A stretch of DNA of 64,000 bases, taken from contig NZ_JAFCAR010000003.1 of NCBI RefSeq assembly GCF_016820245.1, positions 329,001-393,000 on the forward strand, in the 5' to 3' direction. The notes under the pieces were generated by a model. That model made no database searches and had not been told where the DNA came from. It saw only the letters and a list, made by a program, of their open reading frames with translations. Shown here piece by piece: positions 53,066 through 60,781 of this stretch; within the stretch, counting starts at the first letter, position 1; every line of letters begins with the position of its first letter. Source of the DNA: Jannaschia sp. Os4 (GTDB lineage: Bacteria > Pseudomonadota > Alphaproteobacteria > Rhodobacterales > Rhodobacteraceae). The translations under genes and the position numbers were made by a program.

Positions 53066-54097
53066 TTATTCGGCTGCCACTGAGGTAGCGCTGCGGGCCG
53101 GGATGTCCCGCATTTCCGCCTGCGCGGCCCGCATCGCCGCCACGGCCTCGTCGTCGGCGAGCTTGCGCCGCGCGCGCCGCTCTTGGAGCAGGCGGATCAC
53201 GCGGGTCGTGTTGGCGTAGGGCTCGTGGCTCTGCTGGCGGCAGAGGCGGTCGTCCTCGTCGTTGGGGCGGCGCACGACCTCGATGACGTCGCCCTGCCGC
53301 TCGATCAGGCCCATCAGCTCGAAGGCGTAGAGCCAGTGCTCCATCGTCCGGTAGCCCCACTTCTCGGCGAACAGCGTCGAGTTGCGGATCACCGTGTCCA
53401 TGTGGTGGATCGGCGGCATCGCGTGGGGGTGGTACTGGTGGTAGACCCGCGCGCCGCGCACCCACCAGATCGGCAGGCCGAGATGGTCGAGCGTCTTGCC
53501 GAAGTCGGTGTCCTCGCCGCCGTAGCCCTCGAACCGCTCGTCGAAGCCGCCCACGATGTCCCAGTCGGCGCGCCGCATCGCGAAGTTCAGCGACCAGAAG
53601 CAGCGGTAGTCGCGGCACAGTTCGCGCGGGCCCGCGGGCGGGCCCTGCCGGTCGGAATGCTTCTCGGCCACCTTGTCGAAGGACTCGTACTTCCAGCCGG
53701 GCGCGTTCTGGCCCGAGGGCAGGTACATCACCTCGCCCATCATCACGCCGCCCTCCTCGGCGGCGCGGCGGGCGTAGTCCTTCACGAGGGTGGGCCCGGG
53801 GATGCAGTCGACGTCCACGAAGGCCAGCACGTCGCCCGACGCGGCCCGTGCCACGGCGTTGCGCGCGGCCGCGAGCGGGAGTTCGTGGCCGGTCCGCACC
53901 TTGACCTGCCGGATCGGGAAGGGCGCGTCGGGCAGGGCGTAGTCGTCCGCCTGCATCACGCCGACGACGAGTTCATGCGGCATCACCGTCTGGCGGGTCA
54001 GGCCCCGCACGACGTTCGAGAGGTGTTCGGCGCGGCCCTTGGCGAGGGTCAGCACCGAGGTCCGTTGCAGGGCGGACGTGTCGGTCATCTCGGTCAT
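53066..54097 (-). CDS. Glycosyltransferase family 2 with GT7-like C-terminal region
   Basis: This 343-residue GT-A enzyme has the metal motif D-V-D (Asp95, Asp97) in F-V-D-V-D-C-I-P-G. G-G-F-D-E-R-F-E-G-Y-G-G-E-D-T-D-F-G (183-200) resembles the C-terminal part of galactosyltransferases (GT7/chondroitin polymerase type). It therefore probably uses an inverting UDP-sugar mechanism. No membrane segment is seen. ATG 54097 overlaps the upstream gene stop as ATGA; ATG 54088 is an internal alternative. The acceptor is unknown. Confidence 0.86.
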   Translation of the reverse strand: MTEMTDTSALQRTSVLTLAKGRAEHLSNVVRGLTRQTVMPHELVVGVMQADDYALPDAPFPIRQVKVRTGHELPLAAARNAVARAASGDVLAFVDVDCIPGPTLVKDYARRAAEEGGVMMGEVMYLPSGQNAPGWKYESFDKVAEKHSDRQGPPAGPRELCRDYRCFWSLNFAMRRADWDIVGGFDERFEGYGGEDTDFGKTLDHLGLPIWWVRGARVYHQYHPHAMPPIHHMDTVIRNSTLFAEKWGYRTMEHWLYAFELMGLIERQGDVIEVVRRPNDEDDRLCRQQSHEPYANTTRVIRLLQERRARRKLADDEAVAAMRAAQAEMRDIPARSATSVAAE

Positions 54098-55242
54098 TCT
54101 CCGGCTAGTTTGAAGGGAACGGGAGCGGTCGGGGCGGTCCGGCCCCCCGACCACAGCGACGTGGCGAGGCCGTCCAGCCAGCGCGCCGCGTGGGCGGCCG
54201 CGTCGGGACGGATCATCGCGCGCTGGCGGGCCGCGTCGTGGGACGCGCGCGCCTCGGCCAGCGCCTCGCGCCACGCGGGCGCGGAGGAGGGAAGATGGGG
54301 CAGGTGGTGGGCGGCGCCCGCGCGGTGGAGCGCGCAGGCCTTCTCCACCTGCTCGTCGAAATAGCGCCATTCCGGAACGGCGAGCCACGGCACGCCCGCC
54401 GCGAGCACCTGCTGGCACGTCGTGTTGCCCGTCGAGGCGACGATCATGTCGGCGCTCGCGATGTGGTCCGGCGCGTCGTCGACCCAGCCGCGATGCTCGA
54501 GGTTGGGCGGCTCGGTCGCGTGCCAGTTGCGCTCGACGGTGCCGATGGTGATCCAGCGGGCCGAGGGCACCGCGCGGGCGCCCACGCCCAAGGGCGCCGC
54601 GTGCACGCCGCTGCCGCCGCCGCCCGAGAGGACGAGGATCATCTCCTCGTCCGCGCCGACGCCGATCCGCTCGCGCGCGGCGGCGCGGTCGGGCATCTCC
54701 GTGCGCACGCCCAAGCCCCCCGCGAAGCAGGTCCGCGCGAGCCACGCCTCGTCCCAGTCGGGCTGCGAGAGGGCCGCGTCGAAGGGGGCGAGCACGCCCG
54801 CCGCGCCGTCCAGCGCCGCGCGGTGGCCGGGATCGGTGCGCCGCCCGTGCTGGAGCGAGACCACGTGGGGGACCGACATGAGCCGCGCGAGCTGCGCGAC
54901 CTCGGCGCTCACGTCCGAGACGACCAAGGCGGGATCGGCCCGGCGCATCCAGTCGGCCATCGTCCCCATCGCCTCGCGGATGGCGGGCCAGCCCAGCGGG
55001 GCGCAGTGCACCGTGTCGGGCTCCGGCAGGTCGATCGGCGTCTCGTCGCCGCGCGCCTCGAACAGCGAGGGGATGGGCACGACCGAGACGCGCGGCGGCA
55101 GGGGCGGGAAGATCGCGGGCTTGGCGCAGAACACGGTGACGGGCCGGTCCGGCGGCAGGGCGTGCAGCAGGTCGGCCGTCCGCTCGGCGTGGCCGCGGCC
55201 CTGATGGTGGACGAACCACCCGAGGGGCCGGTCGCCGCTCAT
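54094..55242 (-). CDS. GT-B glycosyltransferase, MurG-like (GT28 C-terminal domain)
   Basis: The 382-residue protein starts with W-F-V-H-H-Q-G-R-G-H-A-E-R (residues 9-21), the loop seen in MurG-like and glycosyltransferase-family-28 enzymes. The C-terminal domain has L-V-L-S-G-G-G-G-S-G-V near 209 and S-T-G-N-T-T-C-Q-Q-V-L-A-A-G-V-P near 275, where the UDP-sugar binds. It is not MurG itself: the lipid-binding region is absent and context differs. Translation is coupled on both sides by ATGA overlaps with the sucrose-phosphate synthase and the GT2 gene. Confidence 0.83.
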   Translation of the reverse strand: MSGDRPLGWFVHHQGRGHAERTADLLHALPPDRPVTVFCAKPAIFPPLPPRVSVVPIPSLFEARGDETPIDLPEPDTVHCAPLGWPAIREAMGTMADWMRRADPALVVSDVSAEVAQLARLMSVPHVVSLQHGRRTDPGHRAALDGAAGVLAPFDAALSQPDWDEAWLARTCFAGGLGVRTEMPDRAAARERIGVGADEEMILVLSGGGGSGVHAAPLGVGARAVPSARWITIGTVERNWHATEPPNLEHRGWVDDAPDHIASADMIVASTGNTTCQQVLAAGVPWLAVPEWRYFDEQVEKACALHRAGAAHHLPHLPSSAPAWREALAEARASHDAARQRAMIRPDAAAHAARWLDGLATSLWSGGRTAPTAPVPFKLAGE

Positions 55243-57320
55243 GGGCGGACCGCCGGGGCGAAGGCCACGCGGCGCGCGGGCACCGCCGCCGCGGGGGCCG
55301 CGGCGAGGCCGAGGCTGGCGAGCCCCTCCAGCACCCCGTCCGCGTAGGGCGCGACCGCGCGGATCAGGCCGGGCCGGGGCGGCAGGTCCAGTTCCGGCAG
55401 CGCGTTGCCCACCAGGATCGCGGCGCCCGCCGCGCGCAGCATCGACGCGTCGTTGCCGCTGTCCCCGCAGGCGATGCAGTCGTTGACCGACAGCCCCCAG
55501 ATCTCCGCGACCCGGGCCATCGCGCTCGCCTTGTCGGCGCGGGGGGCGAGCACGTCGATCAGGTTCTCGTGGCTGTGGATCACCGTGGCGTCCACGCCCG
55601 CGTTGCGGAGCACGCGCACGACGCGCACCGCCTCGACGCGGTCGCCGGTCAGGCCCAGCTTCCACCGCCGCTGCTCCACCTCGTCCTGGAACGTCGCGCC
55701 CGCACCCGACAGGGCGGTGCGGGCGGCCTCCGCGTCCCAGCCTTGCGAGATGCGCGCGGCATAGGTCTCGTCGAGCGTCGCGCGCCCGCCTACGTCGGGC
55801 AGGTGCAGCTCGGTGCCCACCGCCGTGACGAAGGCGTCCGGCTCGGGCAGGTCCCACCGGGCGAGGATGCGCCGCGCCTCGGTCAGCGAGCGGCCCGTCG
55901 CCACGGCCCACGGCATCCCCGCCGAGGCCAGCCAGCGCCGCAGCCGTCGCGCGCCCGCGCGGCTCCCGGTGAGGGTGCCGTCGATGTCGCTGACCAGCAG
56001 GCGGCGCGCTCCCCGGTGGGGGCGCCCTGCCGGACGGCGGGGCGCCTCGGCGAGCTTGGCGTAGATCGAGGTCGTGCGGGTGGCGTAGTCGTCCCACGAG
56101 TAGCGGGAGAGGTTCCGCTCCGCCGCCGCGGCATGGGCGGCGTGGCGGGCGGGATCGGAGACGACGGCGCGGATCGCCTCGCCCATCGCACGCACGTCCG
56201 TGGGATCGACGAGGACGCCGTGCCCGATGTCCGAGAGGATGTCGCGCGGCCCGCCCCGGTCGGTCGCCACCACCGGCAGGCGGTGGGTCGCGGCCTCGAG
56301 GAGCGTGAGGCCGAACGGCTCGTGCAGGGCCGGGTTCACGAACACCCCGCCCGAGCGCGCCGCGAGCCGGTAGAGCTGCGGCACGTCCGAGGCGACGTGC
56401 CGCTGGGGCAGGGCGAGGCGCCCGTAGAGGTCGTACCGGTCCATCCCCTCCATCAGGGCGCGGAGCGTGGCGCGCTGCTCGGCGCCGCCGCTCTCCGGCC
56501 CGTCGCGCAGGCCCGCCACGATGGCGAGGTTGGCGCGCTCGCGCAGGCCGGGCGTTGTGGCGTAGGCCTCCACGAGCGCGGGGAGATTCTTCTTGGCGAC
56601 GGGCCGCGCGATGGTCAGGATCAGCGGCTTGCCCGGGTCGCGCAGGAACCGCGCGAGCAGCGCCTCCGCCCCCGCCGTGCCGTCCCGTTCGGCCATCCAG
56701 ACGCCGGGCGAGGCGCGGTGCGTCCGCCCCTCCGCGTCCGTGCCGTAGGCCGTCACCTGCCGCTCCGCCTCGTCGCGCGACGAGACCACCACGGCGTCGG
56801 CGCGGGCGATGGCGTCCCGCTCCCGCGCGATGCGGCGCGCCAAGGCCGGGTCGGCGCCCATGCAGCCCCGCTTGTCGATCCCCAGCGAATGCGGCGTGTA
56901 AATCACGGGGATGCCCCATCGGTCGCGCGCCGCCAGCGCGAGCTCGGCGGCGTCGGCGAAGTGGGCGTGGATCGCGTCGGGCCTCGGCCCGCGCGCCAGC
57001 ATCCGCAGGAAGCTCGCGCGCAGGTCCGGCAGCGCGGCCTCGAGGTCGTCCTTGTCGAGGTAGCCCGGCCCGCCCCCCGCGATGCGGCGGATGCGCGTGA
57101 CGCCGTCCACCGGCTCGACGGCGCGGGCATGCGCGCTGTCGAGGGCGGGGTCCGAGAAGGCGCGGGTGACGATGTCGATGCGGGCCACGTCGCCCCGCCG
57201 CGCCTGCGCGGCGGCGGCGCCGAGGACGTAGGCGATGTGGCCGCCGGTGTCCTCGGTCACTCCTAGGCGGATGGGCGGCGCCTTCAGGCAGCCGCCGAGG
57301 GCGACGTGCATGACATACAT
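55239..57320 (-). CDS. Sucrose-phosphate synthase fused to a HAD sucrose-phosphatase domain
   Basis: The 693-residue protein joins two enzymes. Residues 1-430 are a GT4 sucrose synthase/SPS-like domain: V-T-E-D-T-G-G-H near 21, L-T-I-A-R-P-V-A-K-K-N near 247, and E-P-F-G-L-T-L-L-E-A near 336. Residues 440-680 are a HAD-IIB phosphatase with D-I-D-G-T-L (Asp445, Asp447) and C-G-D-S-G-N-D near 610. Together they could turn UDP-glucose plus fructose-6-phosphate into sucrose. Acceptor residues are not verified, so a glucosyl- or mannosyl-linked analogue is possible. ATG 57320 begins the conserved start. Confidence 0.85.
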   Translation of the reverse strand: MYVMHVALGGCLKAPPIRLGVTEDTGGHIAYVLGAAAAQARRGDVARIDIVTRAFSDPALDSAHARAVEPVDGVTRIRRIAGGGPGYLDKDDLEAALPDLRASFLRMLARGPRPDAIHAHFADAAELALAARDRWGIPVIYTPHSLGIDKRGCMGADPALARRIARERDAIARADAVVVSSRDEAERQVTAYGTDAEGRTHRASPGVWMAERDGTAGAEALLARFLRDPGKPLILTIARPVAKKNLPALVEAYATTPGLRERANLAIVAGLRDGPESGGAEQRATLRALMEGMDRYDLYGRLALPQRHVASDVPQLYRLAARSGGVFVNPALHEPFGLTLLEAATHRLPVVATDRGGPRDILSDIGHGVLVDPTDVRAMGEAIRAVVSDPARHAAHAAAAERNLSRYSWDDYATRTTSIYAKLAEAPRRPAGRPHRGARRLLVSDIDGTLTGSRAGARRLRRWLASAGMPWAVATGRSLTEARRILARWDLPEPDAFVTAVGTELHLPDVGGRATLDETYAARISQGWDAEAARTALSGAGATFQDEVEQRRWKLGLTGDRVEAVRVVRVLRNAGVDATVIHSHENLIDVLAPRADKASAMARVAEIWGLSVNDCIACGDSGNDASMLRAAGAAILVGNALPELDLPPRPGLIRAVAPYADGVLEGLASLGLAAAPAAAVPARRVAFAPAVRP

Positions 57321-57403
57321 CGGATTTCGCTCGCTTGCAGGTTGTGCCCTTCCAACCCACCCCCTCCCCCCCGGTTCCGCCCCGGACGACGGAAAAATCA
57401 CCC

Positions 57404-57431
57404 TTGACGTAGAACCCGCCCCCCCTAGATG
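57404..57431 (+). promoter_or_regulatory. Orphan sigma70-like promoter on the plus strand
   Basis: TTGACG (57404-57409) and TAGATG (57426-57431) are spaced by 16 bases, a good alphaproteobacterial promoter. All genes here run the other way, so it would make an RNA antisense to the otsA 3' end. A TTTTCC-ACA-GGAAAA hairpin lies at 57450-57464. Confidence 0.35.
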
Positions 57432-57465
57432 CGCGGTCCATTCATCTGTTTTTCCACAGGAAAAT

Positions 57466-57484
57466 CCCGACCCCGCGGGGCGGG
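57466..57484 (-). terminator. Hairpin after otsA
   Basis: Imperfect palindrome CCCGACCCCGCGGGGCGGG, two bases from the otsA stop at 57487. On the minus strand it is followed by ATTTTCC. A weak intrinsic terminator between otsA and the sucrose-phosphate synthase gene is possible; it could instead be only an attenuator. Confidence 0.4.
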
Positions 57485-57486
57485 CG

Positions 57487-58908
57487 TCATCCGGCGCGCA
57501 TCCGCAGCGGCAGGCTCGCCGGCGCCTCGGCCAAGCGGTCGAGGAAGGTCTCCGCCCAGTGGCCCACGTCGTCGCGGAACACCCCCTCGCGCAGGGCCGC
57601 GTGCCGCGCGCGCCGCTCCGCGGCGGGCATCCGCAGCGCCCGGTCGATGGCGGCGGCGAACCCCGCCTCGTCGTAGGGGTTCACGAGCAGCGCCTCGGTC
57701 ATTTGCTCCGCCGCGCCGGCGAAGTGGGACAGGATCAGCACGCCCGGGTCGTCGGGATCCTGGGCGGCCACGTACTCCTTGGCCACGAGGTTCATCCCGT
57801 CGGCCAAGGGCGTCACCAGCGCGACGTCGGCGCGCCTGTAGAGCGCGGCGAGGCGGTCGCGGTCGACATGGGAGCGCACGTAGCGGATCGGCGTCCAGTC
57901 CAGCGTCGAATGCGCGCCGTTGATCGAGCCCGCCGTGCGCTCGAGATCCTCGCGGATATCCTGATACGCCACCACGTCGCCGCGGCTCACGGGCGCGATC
58001 TGCAGGTAGGTCGGCTTCACGTCCGGGTCGCGGTGCTCGGCGAGGTAGGTGCCGAACGCGTCGAACCGCTTCACCAGCCCCTTGGAGTAGTCGAGTCGGT
58101 CCACCCCCAGCAGCAGGGGGGAATCCCGCGTCGGCAGCGTGAGGCGCGGCAGCACCCCCGCCTCGGCCGTGCGCGCGAAGCCCTCCGCGTCGATCCCGAT
58201 CGGGAAGCGCCGAACCGAGAAGGTCCGCCCCTGCCGCGACAGCATCCCGTTGTTGAGGAGTTCGGTGTGAGGGTCATGGCGCAGCAGCTCCAGCGCCGCG
58301 ATCACGTCCCGCTCGGTCTGGAGGCCGAGGAGGTCGTGCGCCGCGAGCCACGCCGGCAGCATCGCCACCTGCGGCAGCGCCATGGCGTCGGTCGGGCCGG
58401 GGAAGGGGATGTGCAGGAACAGGCCGATCCGGTTCTCGACGCCCATCTGCCGCAGCTCGTGGGCGAGCATGAGGAAGTGGTAGTCGTGGATCCAGATCAT
58501 GTCGTCCGGCTCCAGCCGGTCGCGCAGGGCGCGCGCGACGCGGCGGTTCACCGCGACGTAGTGGTCGAAGTCCCCCTCCGACACGGCCACGAGGTCCGGA
58601 CGGTGGTGGAAGAGCGGCCAGAGGACCGAGTTGGAGTAGCCGAGGTAGTAGCCCTCCTGCTCCGCATGGCTCAGCGGGAAGGCGAAGCGCTGGTAGGCGC
58701 CGGTCGGGTCGGGGCCGAGGTCGCGCAGCCCGCCCGAGGTGTCGCCGCCCGGCTCGTCCGCGCCGATCCAAGACCCGCCCGTGCCGCGCAGCGCCTCGTC
58801 GAGCGCGTAGATCAGCCCGCCCGCCGGCACGTCGCCCTTGGGCACGCGGTTCGAGACGACGACGAGGCGCCCCCGCGACCGGCCGCGCGGTGAGGATCCG
58901 TCAGGCAA
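57487..58908 (-). CDS. otsA: Trehalose-6-phosphate synthase
   Basis: OtsA joins UDP-glucose and glucose-6-phosphate to trehalose-6-phosphate. The 473-residue GT20 protein has G-G-L-I-Y-A-L near residue 31, W-P-L-F-H-H near 94, I-W-I-H-D-Y-H-F near 137, G-V-D-R-L-D-Y-S-K-G-L near 264, and D-G-M-N-L-V-A-K-E-Y near 360. No ATG lies before the conserved start, so TTG 58908 is chosen; it overlaps the otsB coding end by 8 bases. Osmotic control is expected from the family but is not visible here. Confidence 0.9.
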   Translation of the reverse strand: MPDGSSPRGRSRGRLVVVSNRVPKGDVPAGGLIYALDEALRGTGGSWIGADEPGGDTSGGLRDLGPDPTGAYQRFAFPLSHAEQEGYYLGYSNSVLWPLFHHRPDLVAVSEGDFDHYVAVNRRVARALRDRLEPDDMIWIHDYHFLMLAHELRQMGVENRIGLFLHIPFPGPTDAMALPQVAMLPAWLAAHDLLGLQTERDVIAALELLRHDPHTELLNNGMLSRQGRTFSVRRFPIGIDAEGFARTAEAGVLPRLTLPTRDSPLLLGVDRLDYSKGLVKRFDAFGTYLAEHRDPDVKPTYLQIAPVSRGDVVAYQDIREDLERTAGSINGAHSTLDWTPIRYVRSHVDRDRLAALYRRADVALVTPLADGMNLVAKEYVAAQDPDDPGVLILSHFAGAAEQMTEALLVNPYDEAGFAAAIDRALRMPAAERRARHAALREGVFRDDVGHWAETFLDRLAEAPASLPLRMRAG

Positions 58909-59683
58909 GCCAGTCCTCCAAGAGGTCGAGCAGGTCGTCCGGGCCGCCAAGGCGGTGGTTCGCGACCGTCTCCGCCGCGCCGACCTTGATCGCCGCCCCG
59001 CCGCGCCCTTGGACGAGGTCCAGCGCGGGCTCGTCGGTGAGGTCGTCGCCGGCGTAGATCGGCACCGTGTCCATCAGGTCGGGCCGCGCGAGGAGACGCT
59101 TGAGCGCGACGTCCTTGCCCACGCAGTCGGGCTTGAGCTCGTAGGCCATCAGCGCGGGCTGCAGCTTGAAGCCGTCGGCGGCGCAGGCCAGCGCCTCCAT
59201 GAACTTCAGCGCCACGCCGCCCAGTTCCTCGGCCTGCCGGTAGTGCAGGACCACGCCCGAGGGCTTCGGCTCGACGAGGAACTCGGGCCGCAGGGCACCG
59301 AAGTCGCCCACCAGCCGCTGGAGCCGGGCCACGGTGTCGAGGTCGAAGTCCTGGACCTGGCTCCACTCCATGTCGACGCGGAACTCCGCGCCGTGGGTGC
59401 CGATCATGTGCCCGCGGAATCCGGGGAGGAAGTGCTCCAGCGCCTCGATCGACCGCCCCGACACGAGGCCCACGCGCCCGTCCAGCCGGTCCATCGCCCG
59501 CGACAGCAGGTTCGGGACGCGCGGATCCACCACCACGTCCTGCGGGCGCGCCGCGATCTCCACGAGGCTGCCGTCGAAGTCGAGGAACAGCGCCGCCTCC
59601 GCCGGGTCGGGCAGGGCGATGCCGTCGGAGGCCGCCACGGCGGCGTCCTGCTGCATGAAGCCGGTCATCTGATAGTACTGCAT
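58901..59683 (-). CDS. otsB: Trehalose-6-phosphate phosphatase
   Basis: OtsB removes phosphate from trehalose-6-phosphate. The 260-residue HAD phosphatase has the nucleophile in L-D-F-D-G-S-L (Asp35, Asp37). V-S-G-R-S-I-E near 77 and G-D-D-L-T-D-E near 215 complete the active site. ATG 59683 has a GGGAGG site 9 bases upstream and is better than an ATG 30 bases earlier. The 3' end overlaps otsA, in the order otsB-otsA. Confidence 0.93.
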   Translation of the reverse strand: MQYYQMTGFMQQDAAVAASDGIALPDPAEAALFLDFDGSLVEIAARPQDVVVDPRVPNLLSRAMDRLDGRVGLVSGRSIEALEHFLPGFRGHMIGTHGAEFRVDMEWSQVQDFDLDTVARLQRLVGDFGALRPEFLVEPKPSGVVLHYRQAEELGGVALKFMEALACAADGFKLQPALMAYELKPDCVGKDVALKRLLARPDLMDTVPIYAGDDLTDEPALDLVQGRGGAAIKVGAAETVANHRLGGPDDLLDLLEDWLA

Positions 59684-59732
59684 CCCTCGGACCTCCCTAA
59701 GGCAACCCGGCATCCGCCGGGCCGTTCCCTCC

Positions 59733-59751
59733 CCCCGCCGCGAAGGCGGGG
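59733..59751 (-). terminator. Hairpin after galU
   Basis: CCCCGCC and GGCGGGG arms with a 5-nt loop, two bases beyond the galU end (59754). No U-tract follows, and a run of G appears on the minus strand. Partial read-through into otsB is plausible. Confidence 0.35.
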
Positions 59752-59753
59752 AT

Positions 59754-60623
59754 TCACTCGGCGGCGACCCGCAGGTGCGGCGCCGCGCGCGCGCTCCCGT
59801 GCCGCATCGCCTGGACGGCGAGCGTCGCCTCGACCATGCCGTCCTTGCTGCCGCAATCGTGCCGCGTCCCGGAGAAGCGGAAGGCGTGGATGCCGCCCAT
59901 CGCCGCGATGGCGTCGGTCAGCTGCACCTCGCCCCCCGCGCCGGTCCCGGTGCCGCGGAGCACGTCGAAGATAGCCGAACCAAGGACATAGCGCCCGACG
60001 GCCGCCAGTCGAGAGGGCGCGTCGTCGGGATCCGGCTTCTCCACGAACCCGGTGGCGGCGCGGACGGGTCCCCGCTCGGGGGTGCCTTCGCCGCAGTCGA
60101 AGATGCCGTAGGAGGAGACGCGCTCGCGCGGCACCTCCTGCGCGGCCACGAGGCTGCGCATGGCCCCGGTCCACGCCTCCGCCATCTCGGCCAGCGCAGG
60201 CGACCCGAGGATCAGGTCGTCGGGCAGGATGACGCCAACCGGCCCGCCGCCGACCACCGCCTCGGCGCCGCACAGGACCGCGTGGCCGAGGCCCAGCGGC
60301 TCGTCCTGCATCACGAACGTGACCTCCACGCCGTCGGGCAGGCGGGAGGAGCGGACGACCTCCAGCAGGTCGGCCTTCCCCTTCGCGGCCAGCGACGCCT
60401 CGAGTTCGGGCTGGGGCGCGAACCAGTCCTCGATGGCCGCCTTGTCGGGGTGCGACACCATCACGAGGCGGCGCGCCCCGGCGGCCAGCGCCTCCTCGAC
60501 GGCGAAGTGCAGCAGCGGCGTGTCGTAGACGGGCAGGAGCTCCTTCGGCGTCACCTTGGTGGCCGGCAGCATCCGCGTCCCCATCCCCGCGACGGGAAAG
60601 ATAACCGTGTCCAGACGGGGCAT
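59754..60623 (-). CDS. galU: UTP-glucose-1-phosphate uridylyltransferase
   Basis: GalU makes UDP-glucose from UTP and glucose-1-phosphate. The 289-residue length is typical. The nucleotide loop G-M-G-T-R-M-L-P-A-T-K-V-T-P-K-E near residues 13-28 and F-V-E-K-P near 175 are family signatures. It is the first gene of a seven-gene minus-strand cluster that consumes UDP-glucose (otsA, sucrose-phosphate synthase, three glycosyltransferases). GAGGAGA precedes the ATG. An inverted repeat lies 27 bp upstream. Confidence 0.94.
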   Translation of the reverse strand: MPRLDTVIFPVAGMGTRMLPATKVTPKELLPVYDTPLLHFAVEEALAAGARRLVMVSHPDKAAIEDWFAPQPELEASLAAKGKADLLEVVRSSRLPDGVEVTFVMQDEPLGLGHAVLCGAEAVVGGGPVGVILPDDLILGSPALAEMAEAWTGAMRSLVAAQEVPRERVSSYGIFDCGEGTPERGPVRAATGFVEKPDPDDAPSRLAAVGRYVLGSAIFDVLRGTGTGAGGEVQLTDAIAAMGGIHAFRFSGTRHDCGSKDGMVEATLAVQAMRHGSARAAPHLRVAAE

Positions 60624-60649
60624 GACGTTCTCCTCGATGCCTCAGCGCA

Positions 60650-60668
60650 CCACAACCTGGGGTTGTGG
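60650..60668. promoter_or_regulatory. Perfect inverted repeat in the galU leader
   Basis: CCACAACC (60650-60657) and GGTTGTGG (60661-60668) flank three bases, 27 bp before the galU start. It can be an operator or an RNA hairpin near the ribosome-binding site. No similar sequence was noticed elsewhere in the window. Confidence 0.45.
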
Positions 60669-60761
60669 GCGTCATTTGACATGAAACGTCGGACCGCGGG
60701 AGGGGGTTCCTTGCGGGGCGGCGGAAAAATGCTGCATTGCCGCATTCGCGGAACGCACTAC

Positions 60762-60781
60762 AGCGGAACGGTTTTTCCGCT
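60762..60781 (-). terminator. Hairpin after the UdgX gene
   Basis: AGCGGAA and TTCCGCT with a 6-base loop begin at the last base of the UdgX stop region and extend into the gap before galU. There is no U-tract on the minus strand. It probably reduces read-through from the DNA-repair pair into galU. Confidence 0.35.

Noticed and set aside
54094-55242. MurG (peptidoglycan lipid II synthase)
   Set aside because: The C-terminal fold is alike, but the gene sits among sugar-synthesis genes, not in a division/cell-wall cluster, and the N-terminal lipid-contact region is not similar.
57321-57486. tRNA or sRNA gene behind the plus-strand promoter at 57404
   Set aside because: No cloverleaf or T-loop sequence was found; the hairpins are short and lack a U-tract, so only the promoter is listed.
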